Positions 33,108 through 39,628 of a stretch of DNA of 43,137 nt are shown here, one piece after another. The position numbers were made by a program, and so were the translations under genes. The stretch is from a virus. How positions within the stretch are numbered: the stretch's first letter is position 1; each line of letters opens with the position of its first letter. The notes beneath the pieces were generated by a model. That model made no database searches and had not been told where the DNA came from. It saw only the letters and a list, made by a program, of their open reading frames with translations. The stretch lies in the IMG/VR virus record IMGVR_UViG_3300032117_000058, positions 1 to 43,137 of that record. One strand, written 5' to 3'.

Positions 33108-33110
33108 TTT

Positions 33111-33283
33111 TAAATCCTTTCTAATGTATGAACTGCTTTTCTGCTGTCCATATAAGTATTATCGCGATATTTGTAATGTATTAAACGGCTTTTTTAGCTT
33201 TTTTCGCATTTTTAAGGTGTGAAAACCCCCATATAAACTTAAAAAAGTAACTATTTATATGTAATATTGGCTATTTTATGTTC
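33111..33283. other. intergenic region upstream of the early gene block
   Basis: This 170-bp AT-rich gap lies between the terminator at 33284-33310 and the 59-aa gene. It contains the 10-bp palindrome TATCGCGATA (33160-33169) and poly-T runs, a likely spot for a promoter or operator of the leftward genes. No -35/-10 pair with good match is evident to me. No gene was found in it. Confidence 0.4.
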
Positions 33284-33310
33284 AAAAAAAAGAGAGACCG
33301 AAGTCTCTCT
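33284..33310 (-). terminator. strong intrinsic terminator
   Basis: On the minus strand AGAGAGAC, tetraloop TTCG, GTCTCTCT and then seven T's form a textbook rho-independent terminator (8-bp stem with an extra-stable UUCG loop). It lies 18 bp after the HNH gene stop and separates the replication block from the early small-gene block. Confidence 0.92.
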
Positions 33311-33328
33311 AAATGGCTAATCTAATAC

Positions 33329-33589
33329 TTATTCAAACTTTATTTTTTTGATCGTGTCATTCAATACTGACATTTCATCTTTTTTATAAACAGACCAAAT
33401 TCTAGCTTGTCCATGTATACCGTTAAACGATCCTTGGTGGCAATCTTTACAAAGAGGAATACATAAGTAATGTAATCCTTGCTTAATATGGTGAGCATCA
33501 CTTGGACCACTTTGATCGCATACACCACAAGGTAATTGTTTCACATGAAACAAATAATCCTTTTCTGCTTTATTTAATTTTGAATTCAT
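33329..33589 (-). CDS. small HNH-type endonuclease (86 aa)
   Basis: The protein has CGVCDQSGPSDAHHI, then CIPLCKDCHQG. Residues C21 and C24 with C47, C50 and H51 make a CxxC...CxxCH zinc site around the H33-H34 pair, as in compact HNH nucleases related to phage Ref/DUF968 proteins. It has the size of Ref-like domains. It could nick DNA in replication, recombination or packaging. The start overlaps the previous stop (ATGA). Activity is inferred. Confidence 0.75.
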   Translation of the reverse strand: MNSKLNKAEKDYLFHVKQLPCGVCDQSGPSDAHHIKQGLHYLCIPLCKDCHQGSFNGIHGQARIWSVYKKDEMSVLNDTIKKIKFE

Positions 33590-33930
33590 TCAGTCGCACG
33601 ACCTTCCATTCGAGCATTTGCTTGTTCAGTTCGCCATACATCTACTCTCATACTTGCCGCCATCATTTGCCATTTCAAAGTTTCTTCGATCAATATAGCT
33701 TCAGCTATGCCTTTTAAAAGTTCGACATACTCAGGATTACTATATGCTTCTCTTTCCTGCGCATTCACGGCTTCTATACCGTTTAACATAGCATCTTTCA
33801 TCAACAATGCTTTTTTACTTTTCCTGAATTCCTCAGTATAAACTCTATCTGCCTTTGCTTGTGCATATCTTTCAGCATTGTCACGAATAAAGTCTACTGC
33901 TTTGTGATGCGATTTTGTAATGTCGTTCAT
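33586..33930 (-). CDS. helical hypothetical protein (114 aa)
   Basis: An almost fully alpha-helical protein with AVDFIRDNAERYAQAKADRVYTEEFRKSKKALLMKDAM, then EEYAEL-like segments and a C-terminal QMMAASMRVDVWRTEQANARMEGRA. It has no catalytic motif or membrane segment. It is part of a tightly overlapped group (ATGA on both sides) with the HNH, 56-aa and VRR-NUC-like genes, so a DNA-metabolism accessory role is plausible. Confidence 0.55.
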   Translation of the reverse strand: MNDITKSHHKAVDFIRDNAERYAQAKADRVYTEEFRKSKKALLMKDAMLNGIEAVNAQEREAYSNPEYVELLKGIAEAILIEETLKWQMMAASMRVDVWRTEQANARMEGRATE

Positions 33931-34097
33931 TTTTTTTCTTTCATCATTTGTTCCAATAAATCTTTAGCCAATATAAACCTGTAAAGTGGTTTACAAGTTT
34001 CATCAAAACCATGTCTATCTTTTTTTTCGTGATGAAAATTATCACATTCGAGAATAATACTATCCATTGCTTTGTAAATTTCTTCTAAATCAGTCAT
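33927..34097 (-). CDS. small acidic/His hypothetical protein (56 aa)
   Basis: This 56-aa frame has a strong ribosome binding site (AAAGGAG, five bases, ATG) and overlaps by ATGA with both neighbours, which is strong evidence that it is real. It begins MTDLEEIYKAMDSI, contains CDNFHHEKKDRHGF with Cys and three His, and ends LLEQMMKEKK. The function is unknown. Confidence 0.65.
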   Translation of the reverse strand: MTDLEEIYKAMDSIILECDNFHHEKKDRHGFDETCKPLYRFILAKDLLEQMMKEKK

Positions 34098-34372
34098 GGA
34101 ATCTCCTTTAAAAATTTAATTGCTTCATCTACAGAATTAACTACAAAAAACAAACCACCTCTCCAATCGTTCAAAAAATCAATTTGGTTTTGATTTAATC
34201 CTCGTTTACCATAACTATTATTTTTATTTTTAATTTCAATCAATATAGTTTCCCCTTTGTAACCAACTAAAAGATCAACCGGTAAGCCAATCATACAAAC
34301 AGTCGCACCAATAGCTCTTAAAGCCTCTACGATAGCTTGTTCGTTTTCATCTCTCCTTGCGGCTCTTCTCAT
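34094..34372 (-). CDS. VRR-NUC-like nuclease (92 aa)
   Basis: A compact PD-(D/E)XK nuclease pattern: EQAIVEALRAIGATV, PVDLLVGYKGETILIEIKN with D33, E46 and K48, then QIDFLNDWRGGLFFVV. The spacing of D, E-x-K agrees with VRR-NUC domains, which act on structured DNA. Many phages carry such 90-130-aa stand-alone forms next to replication genes. The ATGA overlap with the 56-aa gene confirms an operon. Confidence 0.75.
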   Translation of the reverse strand: MRRAARRDENEQAIVEALRAIGATVCMIGLPVDLLVGYKGETILIEIKNKNNSYGKRGLNQNQIDFLNDWRGGLFFVVNSVDEAIKFLKEIP

Positions 34373-34544
34373 TTTGAATTTCTCTTATTCTTTGTCTTAC
34401 TTCGTTTTCGATACCTTGAAACATTGGATTTGCTTCCATTTGTTTTACTTGATGCCTTACGTAATCAAGCCATCCTTTTTGTAAAGCCAAGTTCGCATAA
34501 TGTTCAACATACCGATCAAAGTTCATCCTTTGCCCACCAAGCAT
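34347..34544 (-). CDS. small helical hypothetical protein (65 aa)
   Basis: The frame begins at ATG 34544, with a second ATG at 34526 six codons later. The latter is preceded by GGTGGG and may be the true start. The product is basic and helical (RYVEHYANLALQKGWLDYVRHQVKQME, then IRNEVRQRIREIQNEKSRKER). It overlaps the VRR-NUC-like gene by 26 bp. Family not recognised. Confidence 0.5.
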   Translation of the reverse strand: MLGGQRMNFDRYVEHYANLALQKGWLDYVRHQVKQMEANPMFQGIENEVRQRIREIQNEKSRKER

Positions 34545-34746
34545 CTTTTGGCACTTCAGAAATTTTCTCAGGTAACAAAGTTATTGGACTTTTGTCTCCC
34601 CATTGGTGAAAAGAACAATAGGGTCTACTGCCTTCCATACGAACTGTCCAAATCTTTGTACATGACGGTTCACTACATAACAAAGGTGTAATGTCTGTCT
34701 CAAGTTCTTCTTTTTGAATCAATTGTTTTTTAAAACTCATTTTCAT
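34516..34746 (-). CDS. small Cys/His zinc-ribbon-like protein (76 aa)
   Basis: This protein includes LLCSEPSCTKIWTVRME and RPYCSFHQWG, a C-x4-C then C-x2-H arrangement that could bind zinc. Start options are ATG 34746 (overlapping the DUF1376 stop by ATGA) and ATG 34740, which lies nearer the optimal distance from AAGGA. It lies directly behind the replication protein gene. A DNA-binding helper is possible, but the function is unknown. Confidence 0.55.
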   Translation of the reverse strand: MKMSFKKQLIQKEELETDITPLLCSEPSCTKIWTVRMEGSRPYCSFHQWGDKSPITLLPEKISEVPKDAWWAKDEL

Positions 34747-35516
34747 TTCCTTCCGTTATCGTATTGACCTTCACACACTTTCAAAAAATTTGTCGGCAAC
34801 ATAAGCCAATCAAAACTTGCTTTCCAAACCCTGCCGTTCTTATTGTTTGTCCTGCCACTCAAAAAATCAGATTTGTTAACTTGCCTAAAAAAATTTCTAA
34901 AAATCTCAAGCCCTTCGTCTTTTGACTGTAAATTGTCTTCAGCATCAACTTCTCGCCATCGAGAGACAAGATGTTTCTTTCGAGTGGTATTCATCATCAT
35001 TACTCGAGCTAAACTTTTACATTCTTCGTGATAAATATCAACGATTTCATTAACTGGACAATTGATTCTCGGGCTTGTCAAGTCAAAATCCGATGAGGAT
35101 TTGACAAGTACCGTAGGTACTGTATTTATAATTGGTTCTTGGTTATTGGTTAATGGTTTATGGTTATTGGTTAGTTGAACGTCCGTTGAACGAGCGTTTA
35201 ACCTCTTTTCAGCAGATGCTTTGCCTGCCTTGGAAGCATTGTCAATCTTTGACTTGTAATTGCTGATTTCTTTCTCAGCTCTATGATGAATCCATCCATC
35301 ACCAATAAGCTCAAAAAACTCATTTAATACTTGTTCGACTTCTTGTTCGTATTCCTTTAAACCTATCTGTCGTGCAACGGTTGTTACATTGCTGTTGAAC
35401 GGACGTTCACTTAAATAATAGTTATCAAGTAATCGCCTGTAAGCAATATCTTCAATAGGGGAAAGATGTCGGGTGTGACTGGCGTAGTCGCCAATGTTGA
35501 ACTGGTAATAGTGCAT
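34743..35516 (-). CDS. DUF1376 (YdaU-like) replication protein (257 aa)
   Basis: The N-terminus HYYQFNIGDYASHTRHLSPIEDIAYRRLLDNYYLSERPF is the DUF1376 signature, associated with phage/prophage replication initiation alongside DnaC-like helicase loaders. A basic AGKASAEKRLNARS linker follows, then a C-terminal region with KKHLVSRWREVDAED. The transcript leader upstream (35532-35607) is structured. It is the first gene of the minus-strand replication block and starts downstream of the minus-strand promoter at 35613-35640. Confidence 0.8.
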   Translation of the reverse strand: MHYYQFNIGDYASHTRHLSPIEDIAYRRLLDNYYLSERPFNSNVTTVARQIGLKEYEQEVEQVLNEFFELIGDGWIHHRAEKEISNYKSKIDNASKAGKASAEKRLNARSTDVQLTNNHKPLTNNQEPIINTVPTVLVKSSSDFDLTSPRINCPVNEIVDIYHEECKSLARVMMMNTTRKKHLVSRWREVDAEDNLQSKDEGLEIFRNFFRQVNKSDFLSGRTNNKNGRVWKASFDWLMLPTNFLKVCEGQYDNGRK

Positions 35517-35531
35517 TCGTACCTACGTTTT

Positions 35532-35612
35532 TGTACATCGTTACAAGAAGAATCGGCGGCAGGACGGTAACGAATCGTCTTTTCGGGAGCTACCCTAGCC
35601 GAGATTCAAAGC
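35532..35612 (-). promoter_or_regulatory. structured 5' leader RNA of the replication operon
   Basis: Between the minus-strand -10 and the DUF1376 start lie several complementary segments. GAATC/GATTC plus GGC/GCC (35550-35557 with 35598-35607, a two-base bulge) close an outer stem. GGGTAGCTCCC makes a small hairpin, and GACG/CGTC (35563-35566 with 35576-35579) another. TCGTTAC and GTAACGA (35538-35544 and 35567-35573) can pair instead, an alternative to the GACG/CGTC hairpin. Such competition is typical of regulatory leaders. No known class is certain. The layout loosely resembles phage c4-type antisense RNAs. Confidence 0.5.
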
Positions 35613-35640
35613 ATTATAAACTGAGAAATAAATTCGACAA
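35613..35640 (-). promoter_or_regulatory. sigma70-like promoter for the leftward replication genes
   Basis: Minus strand: -35 TTGTCG (35640-35635), a 16-bp spacer, and a perfect TATAAT -10 (35618-35613). It is about 97 bp upstream of the DUF1376 start and would transcribe the structured leader. Confidence 0.65.
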
Positions 35641-35673
35641 CTAAATTATTTTCAAATATATTAGAAAAACCTG

Positions 35674-35703
35674 TTGTCTTTAATATATTACGGAATTTAT
35701 AAT
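35674..35703 (+). promoter_or_regulatory. sigma70-like promoter for the rightward recombination operon
   Basis: Plus strand: -35 TTGTCT (35674-35679), an 18-bp spacer, and a perfect TATAAT -10 (35698-35703), 46 bp before the first ATG at 35749. Its -35 mirrors that of the leftward promoter. GACAAC (35636-35641) and GTTGTC (35673-35678) form an inverted repeat overlapping both -35 boxes. Confidence 0.65.
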
Positions 35704-35748
35704 TGCTTCAGCCCTTGAACTTCTCGAGGTCTTAACTAAGGAAAAATC

Positions 35749-35868
35749 ATGCTTTATGACGAAGAAATCCATCCCATCAAACATTCCCTATTTGAAAAAG
35801 TCTCACGTATTGTTTATTTATTAGCAATAGTTGTGATTTGCTTAGATGTATTATATTGGAGACCATAA
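35749..35868 (+). CDS. 39-aa membrane protein at the head of the rightward operon
   Basis: A 39-aa frame with a clear ribosome binding site (AAGGA, six bases, ATG). The first 20 residues are polar (MLYDEEIHPIKHSLFEKVSR), then a single hydrophobic segment IVYLLAIVVICLDVLYW (~21-37) ends RP. It overlaps the next gene by TAATG, a sign of translational coupling. It is the first gene of the rightward early operon, a place where small membrane effectors are common. Function unknown. Confidence 0.65.
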   Translation: MLYDEEIHPIKHSLFEKVSRIVYLLAIVVICLDVLYWRP

Positions 35869-36062
35869 TGAACAAATTTGACATACTTGAAAAGCAATGC
35901 AAAGAAGCAATGGCTAAATATCAATTAGGTGATAGCTATGCTTTTGAAAGTGGATATTACAAAAGCCAATGTGCTTTGTTAATGCAGGAAGTTGAATTCT
36001 TAAAACAAGAACTTGAATCGACTATTGAACAACTTAAAGAAATTACAAAGGAAATGTTATGA
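35868..36062 (+). CDS. small coiled-coil protein (64 aa)
   Basis: The ATG at 35868 has GGAG six bases upstream and overlaps the stop of the 39-aa gene (TAATG), so I reject the longer alternative start. The helical product (KFDILEKQCKEAMAKYQ and LMQEVEFLKQELESTIEQLK) is a coiled coil with its stop overlapping the ERF start (ATGA). It may be a partner of the recombinase. Family not recognised. Confidence 0.6.
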   Translation: MNKFDILEKQCKEAMAKYQLGDSYAFESGYYKSQCALLMQEVEFLKQELESTIEQLKEITKEML

Positions 36063-36661
36063 AAGTTTACAAAGCAATTAATTCCGTTCAAACGGCATTG
36101 TCAAAAATTGGCATTAGTAAAGATAGAACTAATAGTCAAGGATCAGGTTACAAATTTCGAGGTATTGACGATGTTTACAACGCATTGTCACCTTTGCTTG
36201 CTGAACATGGTCTTTGTATTTTGCCAAGAATGTTAAGCCGTGAAATTGTAGAACGTATGTCTAAATCAGGTTCAGCATTGTTTTATGTAACAGTCGAAGC
36301 AGAATTCGATTTTGTATCCGCTGAGGACGGCTCAAAACACACCGTAAAGACGTTTGGCGAAGCAATGGATAGTGGAGATAAGGCAACTAACAAAGCAATG
36401 TCAGCCGCCTATAAATATGCCGCATTTCAAGCCTTTGCTATTCCAACAGAAGGCGACAACGATGCCGATTCACATACTCACGAAGTTTCTATACCTTTAG
36501 ACAATACTATGATTGACCTGTTGTCAGAAATCGGTGCTTGTTCTGATATGGAAACATTGGCTAAAGTTTATGAAGAAGCCAAACTGTATGCTAAACATTA
36601 TCCACAATGGTTGAAATTATTAGTAATTGCTAAAGACACTATGAAAGCGAAACTAAAATGA
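36059..36661 (+). CDS. erf: ERF-family single-strand annealing protein (200 aa)
   Basis: The N-terminal 130 residues match the ERF family: KAINSVQTALSKIGISKDR, GSGYKFRGIDDVYNALSPLL, then DSGDKATNKAMSAAYKYAAFQAFAIPTEG. ERF proteins anneal complementary strands and promote phage recombination and circularisation. The next gene is an exonuclease, so the two form a Red-like pair. The start overlaps the previous stop by ATGA. Confidence 0.9.
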   Translation: MKVYKAINSVQTALSKIGISKDRTNSQGSGYKFRGIDDVYNALSPLLAEHGLCILPRMLSREIVERMSKSGSALFYVTVEAEFDFVSAEDGSKHTVKTFGEAMDSGDKATNKAMSAAYKYAAFQAFAIPTEGDNDADSHTHEVSIPLDNTMIDLLSEIGACSDMETLAKVYEEAKLYAKHYPQWLKLLVIAKDTMKAKLK

Positions 36662-37296
36662 TTCATAATGTATTACAAGGTTCGCCAGAATGGTTTGCAG
36701 TTAAATGTGGAAAGCTATCTGCTTCTCGAATTCCTGACATTATTGCTACGACCAAAAGCGGTTACTCAGCAAGTCGAAAAAATATGTTAGCAACTCTTGT
36801 ATGTGAACGCATGACCAAATCTGTTGCTGAATCGTATTCAAATGCCGCTATGTTAAGAGGTGTTGAAAAAGAACCTTTAGCTAGAGCTGAATACGAAACA
36901 AAACAAAGAGTAATGGTCGATCAAATTGGATTTGTCGATCACCCTGATATTGCTATGTCTGGTGCTAGTCCAGATGGTATTGTTTCTAAATATCTTTTGA
37001 TTGAAATTAAATGCCCTAATACTTCAACACATATTGAAACTTTAACAACTGGAGAAATTGATAAACGATACATTATTCAAATGCAATGGCAAATGGCTTG
37101 CACAGGTGCAACTGCTTGCGATTTTATTAGTTTTGATGATCGTTTGCCTGAAGGATTGCAGTTATTTATTAAACGAGAACATCGTGATGATGAAATGATT
37201 GCAATGTTAGAAAAAGAAGCTAAGAAGTTTCTTGAAGAAGTAAATGAAACCGTAGAAAAACTTGAATCAATTAGGAATAAAAATGTCGAAAATTAA
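36658..37296 (+). CDS. lambda-type exonuclease / YqaJ recombinase (212 aa)
   Basis: Conserved YqaJ pieces are QGSPEWFAVKCGKLSASRI at the start, MLRGVEKEPLARAEYE, then GASPDGIV with D106 and LIEIKCP with E116 and K118 (the PD-(D/E)XK core), and QMQWQMACTGATACDF. It digests 5' strands to give 3' overhangs for the ERF protein. Length is normal. It is joined to ERF by ATGA. Confidence 0.92.
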   Translation: MIHNVLQGSPEWFAVKCGKLSASRIPDIIATTKSGYSASRKNMLATLVCERMTKSVAESYSNAAMLRGVEKEPLARAEYETKQRVMVDQIGFVDHPDIAMSGASPDGIVSKYLLIEIKCPNTSTHIETLTTGEIDKRYIIQMQWQMACTGATACDFISFDDRLPEGLQLFIKREHRDDEMIAMLEKEAKKFLEEVNETVEKLESIRNKNVEN

Positions 37297-37531
37297 AAAA
37301 GAAATCATGGTAGCAGTTGACAAATATACCAATGCTCAAGGCGAAGAAAAAAATCGCTTTAAAAGAATTGGTGTAATTATTGATACTAAATATGGTGAAA
37401 AAATTAAAATTGAAAATTATCCAATCGTTGTAGGTGGCTGGGATGGTTGGGCAAGTTTATTTGATCCAAAACCTGTTGATAGCAAGTTTTTAAATTTGCC
37501 CGAAACAAACAATGATGACATTGATTTTTAA
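37283..37531 (+). CDS. small protein of the recombination cassette (82 aa)
   Basis: Start at ATG 37283, with AGGA six bases upstream, within the end of the exonuclease gene. The seven-codon-longer alternative has a poorer site. The protein reads KIKKEIMVAVDKYTNAQGEEKNRF and later VVGGWDGWASLFDP, ending in an acidic tail (NNDDIDF) similar to the tails of single-strand binding proteins. That and the position suggest an SSB-like role, but the fold is not certain. Confidence 0.55.
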   Translation: MSKIKKEIMVAVDKYTNAQGEEKNRFKRIGVIIDTKYGEKIKIENYPIVVGGWDGWASLFDPKPVDSKFLNLPETNNDDIDF

Positions 37532-37540
37532 GGACTAAAA

Positions 37541-37762
37541 ATGATTGAAAAAATACTTGATTGGAATGATGCACAAATCAAAGTACTTTTTGAATATACC
37601 CCTCCTTATCGGGGGTTCAGAGATGCAATGGGTTTGCCAACTGAACCTCCCGAACCTGCTGAAATAGACATTTGGGCTATATTTTTTAATGGTATAGATG
37701 TAATTGATTTGTTCAGTCACGGTGATTTAATTGAAGTTGAAGACAGACTTTTGGAGGAATAA
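37541..37762 (+). CDS. hypothetical protein (73 aa)
   Basis: An acidic protein with FEYTPPYRGFRDAMGLPTEPP in its first half and DVIDLFSHGDLIEVEDRLLEE at the end. Ribosome binding site AAGGACTAAAA-ATG. It lies between the SSB-like and 66-aa genes. No family recognised. Confidence 0.5.
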   Translation: MIEKILDWNDAQIKVLFEYTPPYRGFRDAMGLPTEPPEPAEIDIWAIFFNGIDVIDLFSHGDLIEVEDRLLEE

Positions 37763-37764
37763 AA

Positions 37765-37965
37765 ATGGAAAATCATAAAACATATTTAAGTTATAGCGAA
37801 AGAGGCTGGATTTTAATTCACATGGGTTCACCGCTTTGTGATTATAAAAAAACAAAAACAGAAATAATGAAAGCAGTTGAATTTTTTAAATGCAAGTTGC
37901 CCGAGGTAACTTGGTTTGGTGAAACTGGCGAATGGATTTTAACAACTTCAATTTTGGAGAAATAA
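37765..37965 (+). CDS. hypothetical protein (66 aa)
   Basis: A short soluble protein (ESYSERGWILIHMG-type start; CDYKKTKTEIMKAVEFFKC; EVTWFGETGEWILTTSI) with a very good ribosome binding site, GGAGGAATAAAA-ATG. No motif recognised. It is part of the rightward run. Confidence 0.5.
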   Translation: MENHKTYLSYSERGWILIHMGSPLCDYKKTKTEIMKAVEFFKCKLPEVTWFGETGEWILTTSILEK

Positions 37966-37967
37966 CC

Positions 37968-38174
37968 ATGAAATCTCAAAACGAAGAAATTTTGAAATAT
38001 TTAAAAAAAGGCAATAAATTAACAGCTCTTGAAGCATTGCATAAGTTTAGTTGTTTTAGATTGGCTAGTCGAATTAGTGATTTAAGAAATGCTGGTGTAA
38101 AAGTTATTTCCAAATCAGTTAAAGTTAAAAATTCACAAGGAAAAGATGTTTATGTATCAGAATATTTCCTTTGA
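37968..38174 (+). CDS. winged-helix / HTH_39-like protein (68 aa)
   Basis: The ATG at 37968 has GGAG at a fair distance and follows the previous stop by 2 bp. The product shows ILKYLKKGNKLTALEALHKF then RLASRISDLRNAGV and a wing with YVSEYF, an arrangement typical of the small phage helix-turn-helix family (HTH_39, PF14090). It could be an early regulator. An in-frame longer start exists but overlaps the neighbour. Confidence 0.7.
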   Translation: MKSQNEEILKYLKKGNKLTALEALHKFSCFRLASRISDLRNAGVKVISKSVKVKNSQGKDVYVSEYFL

Positions 38175-38316
38175 AAAAAAAGAAGATTCAATAATGACTT
38201 TATCTGAAGCTAATTTAATTTTAGATTTGGTCAAACAAGGTATGGAATTTAACACTTATAAAATTAATCAAGCATTGGTTTTAACTGGTGATTTATCAAC
38301 TCAGGAGGCGAAATGA
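38146..38316 (+). CDS. small hypothetical protein overlapping the HTH gene (56 aa)
   Basis: This 56-aa frame starts at ATG 38146 with AAGGA close upstream and overlaps the HTH gene's end by 29 bp. It reads MFMYQNISFEKKEDS and later LSEANLILDLVKQGMEF. It ends with a TGA that overlaps the next ATG (ATGA). A shorter version from ATG 38194 is possible. It is probably real, function unknown. Confidence 0.5.
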   Translation: MFMYQNISFEKKEDSIMTLSEANLILDLVKQGMEFNTYKINQALVLTGDLSTQEAK

Positions 38317-38525
38317 AAAAGAAAGATGAATACGTTTGGACACCAAGCGGTACAAGCATTATGGAGAGATGGAGAGCTTTGGGTTGGGTACCTCCATCTG
38401 AGCTTAAAGAATATCAAGACAAATGGAGATATTATCAAAACTTACCATTGAGAAAACTTGACGATGCAGGTAAAGAGCAATATGAACTAGCTTTAAGAAA
38501 AGCAAAAGTAGCGAGGATAAGATGA
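38313..38525 (+). CDS. hypothetical protein (70 aa)
   Basis: A basic protein with EYVWTPSGTSIMERWRALGW at the start and a Lys/Arg-rich C-terminus (LALRKAKVARIR). Its Shine-Dalgarno AGGAGG lies inside the preceding frame. It resembles a small phage family with 'W-P---S---RW---GW-PPSE', which I have seen only as hypothetical. Coupled by ATGA at both ends. Confidence 0.6.
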   Translation: MKKKDEYVWTPSGTSIMERWRALGWVPPSELKEYQDKWRYYQNLPLRKLDDAGKEQYELALRKAKVARIR

Positions 38526-38671
38526 GTGAAATGATTGTACTTGCATCTTTTTGTGCATGGTTAACTCACGTTATCTATTGCGTTGGTCATGCCGCATGGG
38601 GATTTTTATTGGCAGGAGCTATATTCTTTCCCATCGGTATTGTTCATGGTTTTTATCTTTGGTTTAGCTAG
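38522..38671 (+). CDS. 49-aa membrane protein
   Basis: The start ATG overlaps the previous TGA (ATGA). The sequence MSEMIVLASFCAWLTHVIYC has one hydrophobic stretch and AAWGFLLAGAIFFPIGIVHG a second, with a His between them. Two transmembrane helices are therefore likely. Unrecognised. Such two-helix micropeptides are common in phage early operons. Confidence 0.65.
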   Translation: MSEMIVLASFCAWLTHVIYCVGHAAWGFLLAGAIFFPIGIVHGFYLWFS

Positions 38672-38679
38672 GAGCAAAC

Positions 38680-38802
38680 ATGGATGACTTAATCAACATA
38701 ACATTATGGTTTTTAGCATTATCTTTTTTGACTGTAATAATTAGTGGAATATTTTTTATTTTCTGGCTCACGATTGAGAATTTACAAAATGACAAACAAT
38801 AA
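38680..38802 (+). CDS. 40-aa single-pass membrane protein
   Basis: Starts at ATG 38680 with GGAG five bases upstream. After DDLINITL there is a continuous hydrophobic run WFLALSFLTVIISGIFFIFW, then a polar tail IENLQNDKQ. The protein is probably an N-out/C-in single-pass peptide. The next gene starts inside its last codons (ATGACAAACAATAA). Confidence 0.65.
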   Translation: MDDLINITLWFLALSFLTVIISGIFFIFWLTIENLQNDKQ

Positions 38803-38965
38803 ACTTAAACCATTGACCGATGAAGAATTTGAAAATTTTGCAAATCTCGTTCGTAATCAAGTGTTAGAAGAAGTCGCTCAAGAATTTGACAAAATGCCAT
38901 TTGGCAATACTTCAGCTTCATTTGCGGCTTTTGTTAGAAATATGAAAAATGAAAAAAAGATCTAA
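38789..38965 (+). CDS. small acidic protein (58 aa)
   Basis: Start ATG 38789 lies within the end of the previous gene, a 14-bp overlap. The product begins TNNKLKPLTDEEFENFANLV and is helical with VLEEVAQEFDKMPFG then ASFAAFVRNMKNE. The 'EE-F--FA-LVR--VLEE-A-' pattern recalls the tandem small-protein family found at 39.4-39.9 kb. Confidence 0.6.
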   Translation: MTNNKLKPLTDEEFENFANLVRNQVLEEVAQEFDKMPFGNTSASFAAFVRNMKNEKKI

Positions 38966-39419
38966 ATACCGTCCTAAAGGAATAATTTTAGACACGATTA
39001 GTTATGTTGTTTCTGGTTTTCAACCATTGGCAAAACATAAAGATGTATTGATAAACCTTCAATTGAAAAATCATTTGGCATTAGAAGCATTAAGACTTGG
39101 ACAAGCCACAAAAGAAGATATTGATACTTTAATTAGTGCTTTCAATATTACAGAAGCATTAGCTATTCAAAAAATTGGTGATGATTATGCAAAAGAAATA
39201 AGAAAAGCCCAAGATGCTTTGTACGAATGTGCAAAACGAGGAGCTGGTACTTATAGATTTGTTGCTAAAGGAGTTGAATTAAAAGCAATTAATTTTTTAA
39301 TGGAATTGCATGACGCACAACTAGAAGCATCAACAGTTAAAGATGTTGAATCAGCAATAAATTTAGTAAACAAAACAATCATGCAAAAAAAAGCGAGGCC
39401 AATTGTGGAAAAAATATGA
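38949..39419 (+). CDS. hypothetical protein (156 aa)
   Basis: A basic N-terminus KKRSKYRPKGIILDTISYVVSGFQPL leads into a fully helical protein (LQLKNHLALEALRLGQATKEDIDTL, YAKEIRKAQDALYECAKR, ELKAINFLMELHDAQLEAST). It has no catalytic motif. I recall similar ~150-aa proteins in phages of betaproteobacteria, always hypothetical. The start overlaps the previous gene by 17 bp with no good Shine-Dalgarno, implying coupling. Confidence 0.65.
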   Translation: MKKRSKYRPKGIILDTISYVVSGFQPLAKHKDVLINLQLKNHLALEALRLGQATKEDIDTLISAFNITEALAIQKIGDDYAKEIRKAQDALYECAKRGAGTYRFVAKGVELKAINFLMELHDAQLEASTVKDVESAINLVNKTIMQKKARPIVEKI

Positions 39420-39628
39420 CTAAACAAGAAATCATAGAAATGGGTCATAAAGCAAAGTTACCGTACGACTATGTAACTGGTGAGTTAATGTGGCTAGATA
39501 GTTTAGTACAGTTTGCCAAGCTAGTAACAGAAAAAGAACGTGAGGAATGTGCCACTATGTCTGATTGGATTTTGAAAGAAGGTGGTGGAACATGGGGAGA
39601 CGCTATCCGAGCAAGGGGACAAGAATGA
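39416..39628 (+). CDS. small protein, first of a tandem pair (70 aa)
   Basis: Begins MTKQEIIEMGHKAKLP and continues through SLVQFAKLVTEKEREECA to AIRARGQE. It is the first of two paralogues. Its last codons contain AAGGGG, the ribosome binding site of the next paralogue, which starts at the ATGA of its stop. Family known from small phage proteins, function unknown. Confidence 0.7.
   Translation: MTKQEIIEMGHKAKLPYDYVTGELMWLDSLVQFAKLVTEKEREECATMSDWILKEGGGTWGDAIRARGQE

Noticed and set aside
35521-35748. tRNA or tmRNA gene in the divergent gap
   Set aside because: No acceptor/T-arm arrangement and no CCA-type end. The folding is better described as a leader.
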